Positions 5,654-10,652 of a DNA stretch of 10,652 bases are shown here, one piece after another (position 1 is the first letter of the stretch; the number at the start of each line of letters is the position of its first letter). Position numbers and translations under genes: made by a program. The notes beneath the pieces are model-generated. The model did not search any database. It had not been told where the DNA came from and saw only the letters and a program-made list of their open reading frames with translations. This DNA is from Treponema sp. (GTDB lineage Bacteria; Spirochaetota; Spirochaetia; Treponematales; Breznakiellaceae): contig JAIRXT010000264.1 of NCBI GenBank assembly GCA_031268125.1, positions 1 to 10,652 of the forward strand, written 5' to 3'.

Positions 5654-6583
5654 ATGAGCATACATAAACCGGCGTTTAAATATTCGCCTGCGGTGATTCA
5701 TTCCGGCGGCGACTGTTTTTTCGACATCCTCCTGTTTTTTATTCTGACCGTTGTTTTTCTGATAGCGGTTTATCCTCTTTACTTTGTGATCATCGCTTCT
5801 TTCAGCAGTCCTAAAGCGGTGGCGGGCGGGAAAGTGGTTTTCTTCCCGGTGGATATTTCTTTTGAAGGTTACGGGAAAGTTTTTGAAAACAAACAGGTTG
5901 TTTCAGGTTTTTTCAATTCCATTATCATTACTGTCGCCGGTACACTGACAAGCCTTTTCATTACCCTGCCTACGGCGTATTCACTTTCGCGCCGGGATTT
6001 TGGCGGCAGTAAATTTGTTATGAGTTTTTATATTGTAACCATGTTTATCTCAGGCGGGCTTATCCCCACCTATCTGGTTATCAGAAACCTGGGTATGCTT
6101 GATAAGATATGGTCTCTGATACTGCCCGGCGCCCTGGGTGTTTACAACATGATCGTAGCCCGCACTTTTTTTAAGACTTCCATACCTGACGAACTTCTTG
6201 AGGCGGCCCGCATCGACGGCTGTAATGATTTTCATTTCTTTTTCCGTATGGTTCTTCCCCTTTCGGGAGCCATTATCGCCATACTGGTATTGTATTATGG
6301 TATTGGCCATTGGAACGCTTATTTTTCTGCGCTGCTCTACATATCAACCCCGGAAAAATATCCCCTGCAGGTGGTACTGCGGTCCATATTGATTCAGAAT
6401 TCCCTGTCCTATCAAGGCGCTGTCCCGCCCCAGCAAATGGCGGAACTGGAACAGCGGCGGCAGATTGCGGAGTTGATGAAATATTCGCTCATCATTATTT
6501 CAAGTTTGCCGGTTATAATTGTGTATCCATTTGTTCAGAAGTATTTCGTCAAGGGCGTGATGATTGGTTCTGTAAAAGGATAA
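5654..6583 (+). CDS. LplC/YtcP-type carbohydrate ABC transporter permease
   Basis: Second inner-membrane permease (309 aa), partner of the preceding LplB-type protein. The first membrane segment covers 23-50 and includes VYPLYFVIIASFSSP (39-53). Five more follow, near 88-112, 121-142, 150-172, 203-228 and 276-296. The EAA loop is EAARIDGCNDFHFFFRMVLP (183-202), and the C-terminus YPFVQKYFVKGVMIGSVKG (291-309) is diagnostic of the LplC/YtcP/YesQ group. The frame extends to a GTG at 5633 overlapping the upstream gene. I prefer the ATG at 5654 because AAGGGGG lies about 9 bases upstream and the extra seven residues add nothing family-like. It shares an operon with the first permease. Two stem-loops follow its stop before the binding-protein gene. 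Confidence 0.93.
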   Translation: MSIHKPAFKYSPAVIHSGGDCFFDILLFFILTVVFLIAVYPLYFVIIASFSSPKAVAGGKVVFFPVDISFEGYGKVFENKQVVSGFFNSIIITVAGTLTSLFITLPTAYSLSRRDFGGSKFVMSFYIVTMFISGGLIPTYLVIRNLGMLDKIWSLILPGALGVYNMIVARTFFKTSIPDELLEAARIDGCNDFHFFFRMVLPLSGAIIAILVLYYGIGHWNAYFSALLYISTPEKYPLQVVLRSILIQNSLSYQGAVPPQQMAELEQRRQIAELMKYSLIIISSLPVIIVYPFVQKYFVKGVMIGSVKG

Positions 6584-6605
6584 GGCTTTGCGGAACGCAT
6601 TTCTC

Positions 6606-6626
6606 GCAAAATACTTCGTATTTTGC
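6606..6626 (+). promoter_or_regulatory. Intercistronic stem-loop 1
   Basis: GCAAAATAC (6606-6614) and GTATTTTGC (6618-6626) form a perfect 9-bp stem with a TTC loop closed by C-G, followed by CGGTTTTA. It could be a partial terminator or an mRNA-stabilising structure between the permease and binding-protein cistrons. Confidence 0.65.
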
Positions 6627-6642
6627 CGGTTTTATATGGAAT

Positions 6643-6671
6643 TTGTTCGATAACTTTGGATTATTGAACAA
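6643..6671 (+). promoter_or_regulatory. Intercistronic stem-loop 2
   Basis: Arms 6643-6653 and 6661-6671 (TTGTTC...ATAA against TTAT...GAACAA) pair over 11 positions in RNA with one G-U pair and a 7-base loop. The structure ends 15 bases before the GGAGGAG ribosome binding site of the binding-protein gene, so it leaves that site free while potentially blocking nucleases arriving from a cleavage upstream. Confidence 0.5.
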
Positions 6672-6701
6672 CGCTATCTTAATTTTGGAGGAGTACCATA
6701 A

Positions 6702-8318
6702 ATGAAAAAAGGTATTCAAATTTTGTTTTTTACCGCGTTTTTTCTGATCTGTGCGGCGGGTTGTTCCAGAAGCGGTCAATCATCAGCACGGACTGTTACC
6801 ATAGGGGATGACGGCCGTGAAAAAATCGGTGCGGCTTATACAAAAGGTCTGCCAATCGCGGACCCCGGTTCGTATTCATTTACGTTGTTTATCGACGATT
6901 CAAAAGAAGATGATACCTATGCTGTTTTCCCCATCTTTGAAAAAGAGACCGGCATAAAGGTAAATCTTGTTAAAAACCCCTACGCCATCGCCAATGAGAA
7001 GCTTACCCTGGCGCTTAATTCCGGGGATTATGCCGATGTTATCGGCGGCTGGACTCTCTCGCAAAATCATATCCTTACCTACGGCATGGAAGAAAAGGTC
7101 TTTATCCCGCTGGAGGATCTTTTTGCCGAATACTGCCCGAATATCGCCGAGGCCCTGGACCGCCCCGGCGTGCGGCAGACCATGACGGCGCCGGATGGGC
7201 ACATCTATTCCGTGCCTTATGTTTTGCAGGCTCCCCTGGTTGCGTATCAGCCCTGGATCAATACCCGCTGGCTGAAAAATGTCGGCATGGAAATGCCTGA
7301 AACTACCGCCGAATTTGAAGCCGTACTTAAAGCCTTTAAGCAAAAAGATGCCAACGGCAACGGTAACGCGAACGACGAGATCCCCTTTTCCGGTGATCCG
7401 AACAACCTGCATCTGGGTGAACTCTGCGGCTGGTTCGGTATGTCCGTACGGTCTGGCCATAATGGTACACCTGCCGAAGAAGGTCTCACCATGATCAACG
7501 GCCAGATCAGTTTTGGCGCCAACACCAGCCAGTACCGGGACGGCATTAAATACCTGGCGGGCCTTTACGTCCAGGGCCTTATTGATCCGGAAATTTTTAC
7601 TCAGAACAAAGAGCAGTGGAAGGCCAAGGGTGAGGCCGACCGCTACGGCGTTATCCTTACCTACTACAGCCAGGATATAAAGCCCCTTAATCCCGGTGAA
7701 GTTCCCGAATGGGCTGCCCTGCCGGTGCTTACCGGTCCCGGCGTCAGTAAACCGGTGTACCTGCGGGATTCCTACGGAACGGACATATTGAAAAACCAGG
7801 TAGTTATTACCGACAAGGCAAAAAGCCCTGAGGCCATTGTCCGCTGGTGGGACTATGTTTACGCATATGACAATACCATGCAGACCCAGCACGGCCCTAT
7901 TGGTGTAACCATCTTTAAGGAACCTGACGGCAGATTCCGCAAAGTCGATATTACTACTCTGGGTGCGGCGGATCAGACCCGGTACAACTGGGGTAATCTT
8001 TTTCCCCAGGCTCTGCCCAAGTACGATCCCGACGGCGCTTATAAGGTGATCGAGGCCGTTCCCATGTACGATGAAAAAGCCGTGTCGGACAGGCTTTACG
8101 AGCCGTATCTTACAGACCGGCTGCCGTCCTTTTGGACTACCCAGGAGCAGGCGGCCACCCTTAACGATCTGCAGGTTGCTATTGGAAGTTATGTACGGCA
8201 AAAACGCGCCGAGTGGATCGCCGGCCAGAGTAATATTGATACCGACTGGCCGGACTATCTTACCCAGCTCAACCGTCTTAAGCTCAAGGAATATCTGGAT
8301 CTGCGCCGCAGCCTGTAG
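6702..8318 (+). CDS. LplA-type extracellular solute-binding lipoprotein
   Basis: Carbohydrate-binding lipoprotein (538 aa) that captures substrate for the two upstream permeases at the outer face of the inner membrane. A basic start (MKK), hydrophobic stretch (5-19) and relaxed lipobox AAGC with Cys21 give a lipoprotein signal; spirochaetal lipoboxes often tolerate Ala at -3. The mature part shows FPIFEKETGIKVNLV (76-90), LALNSGDYADVIGGW (103-117) and an acidic Asn-rich loop, DANGNGNANDEIP (216-228), resembling the calcium-loop-like DxNxN segment common in LplA-type proteins. Length and architecture match that group. A strong GGAGGAG (6687-6693) precedes the ATG. It lies 118 bases after the second permease, the gap carrying two stem-loops that may raise its mRNA level over the permeases. 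It ends in tandem stops, TAG TAA. The ligand is unknown; the downstream gene start hints at a galactoside. Confidence 0.92.
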   Translation: MKKGIQILFFTAFFLICAAGCSRSGQSSARTVTIGDDGREKIGAAYTKGLPIADPGSYSFTLFIDDSKEDDTYAVFPIFEKETGIKVNLVKNPYAIANEKLTLALNSGDYADVIGGWTLSQNHILTYGMEEKVFIPLEDLFAEYCPNIAEALDRPGVRQTMTAPDGHIYSVPYVLQAPLVAYQPWINTRWLKNVGMEMPETTAEFEAVLKAFKQKDANGNGNANDEIPFSGDPNNLHLGELCGWFGMSVRSGHNGTPAEEGLTMINGQISFGANTSQYRDGIKYLAGLYVQGLIDPEIFTQNKEQWKAKGEADRYGVILTYYSQDIKPLNPGEVPEWAALPVLTGPGVSKPVYLRDSYGTDILKNQVVITDKAKSPEAIVRWWDYVYAYDNTMQTQHGPIGVTIFKEPDGRFRKVDITTLGAADQTRYNWGNLFPQALPKYDPDGAYKVIEAVPMYDEKAVSDRLYEPYLTDRLPSFWTTQEQAATLNDLQVAIGSYVRQKRAEWIAGQSNIDTDWPDYLTQLNRLKLKEYLDLRRSL

Positions 8319-8416
8319 TAAGGCCTTGCCTGGGTGGTGATCCACAAAGTATGACGGGCCTTAAACGAAGCCGTAATTGATGTAAAAAAAGGCCGTGTCA
8401 AACACTTTCCAGTGAT

Positions 8417-8466
8417 TAATTAGTGTCTGTCCATAATGTAGACACATTATGGACAGACACTAATTA
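8417..8466. repeat. Perfect 50-bp palindrome (23-bp arms, 4-base loop)
   Basis: The left arm (8417-8439) begins TAATTAGTGTCTGTCC and ends ATAATGT. The right arm (8444-8466) is its exact reverse complement, with AGAC as the centre. There are no mismatches over 23 pairs and no T-run after it. It could transcribe into a very stable hairpin. Other readings are two transposon terminal repeats joined head to head, a small palindromic mobile element or a strong two-way terminator. No transposase gene is nearby. Confidence 0.9.
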
Positions 8467-8619
8467 TGCTCTTCCAGAAACAACAGGTCTTCCGAAATAC
8501 CCGCCTTACCCGGCGCCCCAACCGGCAGTTGTTCCCCTCTATCCCCTCCGTATGCTTCTTTTGCGCCGGGCGGCGGCTGCGGAGGAATCGCTGCCGTGGT
8601 AGCGGGCCCCCCCTCTTTT

Positions 8620-8628
8620 TGGTAGAAT
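8620..8628 (+). promoter_or_regulatory. Extended -10 promoter for the 8635 gene (leaderless candidate)
   Basis: TGGTAGAAT (8620-8628) fits an extended -10 (TG, one base, then TAGAAT with 5 of 6 matches). No -35 is recognisable at 16 to 19 bases. The hexamer ends 6 bases before the ATG, so transcription would begin at the start codon, and no Shine-Dalgarno sequence is present. Confidence 0.45.
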
Positions 8629-8634
8629 CTTGCT

Positions 8635-10509
8635 ATGAGCAATAAGATACTACCGCCGGGGGTTCGGGAACGGCTTAACGCCCTTGCCGCCCGGCAGATC
8701 ATCATCCTTGACGGGGCGATGGGTTCCCTGATCCAGAGTTTCCGCCTTACAGAACAGGACTTCCGGGGTGAACGCTTTGCCGCCCACCCGGTGAATCTTC
8801 TGGACTGTAACGACCTTCTCTGTCTTACCCGGCCGGAACTGATCCGGCGGATTCACGAACAGTACCTGGAGGCGGGGGCGGACATTACCAAAACCTGCAG
8901 TTTCAATGCGACCGCCGTTTCCCTGGAGCATTTTGGCCTGGGGGGGCTTGCCTACGAGATAAGCCGGGCTGCGGCGGCGCTGGCCCGGGAGGCGGCGGAC
9001 CGGTTTTCCCGCCCCGGCGAGCCCCGCTTTGTGGCGGGGAGTATGGGACCCACGGCAAAAAGCGGGAGCCTTTCCCCGGATGTCAACCGTCCCGAAAGGC
9101 GGGCCGTTACCTGGGATGTGCTGGCGGCGGCCTACTACGACAACGCCCGGGGGCTTCTGGACGGCGGGGCGGATATTCTGCTGGTGGAAACTATTTTTGA
9201 TACCCTTAACGCCAAGGCGGCGATCTTTGCGATTAAGCGCCTTGCGGCGGAACGGGGGATTGATGTGCCGATCATGCTTTCCGCCACGGTAGCAGGGGCG
9301 GCCCAAAACGGAAGCAGGGCGCGTATCCTCTCCGGGCAGACTCTTGAGGCTTTTTGCGTTTCCGTTGCCCATGCCGAACCCTGGTCTGTGGGGCTGAACT
9401 GCTCCTTTGGGGCCGATATGCTCCAGGGCTGTACGGAGGGCCTGGGGGCCTTTTCCCTGCGGCTTGGCGGGTCCTGGCTTATCAGCGCCCACCCCAACGC
9501 GGGGCTTCCCAACCAGCTTGGCGCGTATGATGAAACCCCTGAATCTATGGCCCTGAAAATGGAGGACTACTTTAAGGAGGGGCTGGTCAACATTGCCGGG
9601 GGCTGCTGCGGCACTACTCCTGCCCATATCGCCGCCCTGGCGGAGGCTGCGGCGCGCTACGCTCCCCGCGAAATTGGCCGGGCTGCGGCATCTTCCGCCT
9701 GGTTGTCCGGGCTGGCCGCCCTGGACGGGGGGGAATTCGGCATAATTGGGACTGCGGAAAATACCGCGGGGAACGGCGTGCCGGGGAACAGCGAATTCGT
9801 CAGATGTATCGCGGAGGAAAACTACGATGATGCCCTGGAGGTGCTGGCGGATCTGATCGAACAGGGGGCCTCCCTTATTGATATCTGTATAGACGATGCC
9901 CGGGCTGGCAGGTCCGTGGCGGACGGGGAAAAGGCCATGAGGAACTTCCTTAACTTTGCCCTGCAGGATCCGGGGATTGCCCGGGTTCCCTTTATGATCG
10001 ACAGTTGCCGCTGGAATGTGATTGAGGCGGGGCTGAAATGCGTCCAGGGAAAGTGTTTGGTGTATTCCCTCAGCCTGCGGGACGGGCCGGAAGAATTTCT
10101 GCGCCGGGCAGGAATTGTCCGTTCATACGGAGCGGCGGCGGTAGTTTTACTGCACGATGAGCAGGGCCCGGCGGTAGATTACGGGCTGAAGATTGAGGCC
10201 GCCCGCCGGGCCTGGCGCCTGCTCCGGGAATCGGGCTTTCCGGCCCAGGATATTGTTTTTGATCCCATCGTGCCCGCGGCGGCGGGCGGCACTGCGGCAG
10301 GAGAACAGGATTCCCGTATGCAGGACTTTTTCCGCGCCTGTGCCTGGATCCGGGACAACTGTCCGGGGGCCCGGATTATGGGCAGGGTTTCGAATCTTTT
10401 CTCCGGTTTTCAGGGAAACGGCCGGGACGCTGTGCAGGGGGTGTTTTTAAAACATGCCGTTGACGCGGGACTAACCCTGGCTGCCGGGGACCCCGGCTCC
10501 CTGCACTAA
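8635..10509 (+). CDS. Two-domain methionine synthase (MetH)-like protein lacking B12 domains
   Basis: 624 aa, matching only the N-terminal half of cobalamin-dependent methionine synthase. Residues 1-345 are the homocysteine barrel: ILDGAMGSLIQSF (24-36), SPDVN (147-151), ETIFDTLNAKAA (185-196), AHPNAGLPN (285-293). All zinc ligands are present: Cys256 (GLNCSFG), Cys324 and Cys325 (GGCCGTTP). The usual ETNTFN segment is altered to KTCSFN (86-91). Residues 365-620 are the pterin-binding barrel, but GERTN-type residues are replaced by GTAENTAGN (372-380), the NSIS asparagine by Tyr477 (VYSLS), and FDPN by FDPI (542-545). Asp543 and the SNL asparagine (Asn587) remain. The protein stops where MetH would enter the B12 cap and cobalamin domains; those are not encoded downstream. 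It may methylate homocysteine using a separate corrinoid protein, or be a diverged paralogue. The ATG has no ribosome binding site; its -10 is 6 bases away. Confidence 0.85.
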   Translation: MSNKILPPGVRERLNALAARQIIILDGAMGSLIQSFRLTEQDFRGERFAAHPVNLLDCNDLLCLTRPELIRRIHEQYLEAGADITKTCSFNATAVSLEHFGLGGLAYEISRAAAALAREAADRFSRPGEPRFVAGSMGPTAKSGSLSPDVNRPERRAVTWDVLAAAYYDNARGLLDGGADILLVETIFDTLNAKAAIFAIKRLAAERGIDVPIMLSATVAGAAQNGSRARILSGQTLEAFCVSVAHAEPWSVGLNCSFGADMLQGCTEGLGAFSLRLGGSWLISAHPNAGLPNQLGAYDETPESMALKMEDYFKEGLVNIAGGCCGTTPAHIAALAEAAARYAPREIGRAAASSAWLSGLAALDGGEFGIIGTAENTAGNGVPGNSEFVRCIAEENYDDALEVLADLIEQGASLIDICIDDARAGRSVADGEKAMRNFLNFALQDPGIARVPFMIDSCRWNVIEAGLKCVQGKCLVYSLSLRDGPEEFLRRAGIVRSYGAAAVVLLHDEQGPAVDYGLKIEAARRAWRLLRESGFPAQDIVFDPIVPAAAGGTAAGEQDSRMQDFFRACAWIRDNCPGARIMGRVSNLFSGFQGNGRDAVQGVFLKHAVDAGLTLAAGDPGSLH

Positions 10510-10568
10510 ACTTGACCCACAACGTTCCGCCAAGGCCGGAAAACTGCCGGGTACAGAGCAGCGCTTGC

Positions 10569-10597
10569 TTGACCTGGGAATCTTTTCGTTTTATACC
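10569..10597 (+). promoter_or_regulatory. Promoter for the gene starting at 10604 (leaderless candidate)
   Basis: -35 TTGACC (10569-10574, 5 of 6), a 17-base spacer and -10 TATACC (10592-10597, 4 of 6) end 6 bases before the ATG at 10604. There is no Shine-Dalgarno sequence, only GGATAT directly before the ATG. The layout is the same as at 4698 and 8635. Confidence 0.6.
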
Positions 10598-10603
10598 GGA
10601 TAT

Positions 10604-10652
10604 ATGAGTGCTTTTACCGTTCCCCCTGTTTGGGAAAATCCTGAAATTCAGG
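10604..10652 (+). CDS. Start of a probable GH2 beta-galactosidase (partial, runs off right edge)
   Basis: Only 16 residues are visible: MSAFTVPPVWENPEIQ. The VWENPEIQ segment matches the start of LacZ-type glycoside hydrolase family 2 enzymes, which commonly begin with a short tail followed by WENP and then an NR-x-P motif; the latter would lie just beyond the edge. A well-spaced promoter directly upstream supports a real gene start. If correct, it would hydrolyse galactosides brought in by the importer at 4698-8318. The evidence is a single short motif, so the product call is tentative although the ORF start is plausible. Confidence 0.5.
   Translation, partial: MSAFTVPPVWENPEIQ

Larger units (their letters stand above)
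8319..8634. other. Intergenic region after the transporter operon
   Basis: This 316-base gap contains short imperfect inverted repeats (for example around 8354-8374), a run of seven A, the large perfect palindrome at 8417-8466, then a G+C-rich stretch leading to the 8635 gene. A 59-codon plus-strand frame from 8466 to 8645 is Arg/Pro/Cys-rich and looks like chance. No classic hairpin-plus-T-run terminator is visible, so the palindrome may serve that role. Confidence 0.6.

Noticed and set aside
6900..8345. Long open frame of 481 codons antisense to the binding-protein gene
   Set aside because: The sense frame has a signal peptide, lipobox, ribosome binding site and family motifs. The antisense frame shows no recognisable domain and arises from codon bias.
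8354..8385. Terminator candidate after the binding-protein gene
   Set aside because: The hairpin at 8354-8374 is bulged and is followed by a run of A, not T, on the transcribed strand.
8466..8645. 59-codon plus-strand frame before the MetH-like gene
   Set aside because: Arg/Pro/Cys-rich, starts inside the palindrome, overlaps the MetH-like start and has no ribosome binding site.
8650..9627. 325-codon frame antisense to the MetH-like gene
   Set aside because: Pro/Gly/Arg/His-rich shadow of a G+C-rich coding sequence; it has no family motifs, and the sense strand is clearly coding.

Overview
The window looks like a chromosomal segment of a host-associated anaerobic spirochaete. A termite-gut Treponema or close relative fits best, but this is inferred from gene style (NAD-linked pyrimidine enzymes, LplB/LplC-type sugar transport, mixed G+C content) and not from any marker gene. 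There are no rRNA, tRNA, CRISPR or transposase genes.

Left block (1-2462, minus strand, very G+C-rich): a pyrimidine operon transcribed pyrF, pyrK, pyrD, with 4-base overlaps at both junctions. It encodes OMP decarboxylase (type 2) and both subunits of the class 1B dihydroorotate dehydrogenase. The pyrD 3' end lies beyond the left edge. A 431-base gap follows, with a possible 54-residue ORF and small inverted repeats.

Middle block (2894-4387, minus strand): a peroxide-response operon transcribed Cys-type glutathione peroxidase, flavodoxin-like protein, OhrR/MarR-type repressor. Its promoter is excellent (TTGACA, 17 bases, TATACT). A quasi-palindrome centred on the predicted start of transcription is a natural OhrR operator candidate.

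A 310-base divergent spacer (4388-4697) separates this operon from the rightward genes. It holds a 90-base nested inverted repeat and three consecutive short palindromes leading into the transporter promoter.

Right block (4698-8318, plus strand, lower G+C in the permease genes): two LplB/LplC-type permeases and a lipoprotein solute-binding protein, forming a carbohydrate importer without its own ATPase gene. Two stem-loops sit just before the binding-protein gene. Downstream, a perfect 23-bp-arm palindrome (8417-8466) occupies the 316-base gap before an unusual methionine-synthase homologue (8635-10509). That protein has only the homocysteine and pterin domains, no B12 modules, and substitutions in the pterin site. 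The last 49 bases begin a gene that resembles the N-terminus of a GH2 beta-galactosidase, which would suit the upstream sugar importer.

A recurring theme is that three rightward transcription units (4698, 8635, 10604) each have a -10-like hexamer exactly six bases before the ATG and no good ribosome binding site. This suggests leaderless mRNAs. Internal cistrons, and the leftward genes pyrF and gpx, have Shine-Dalgarno sequences.
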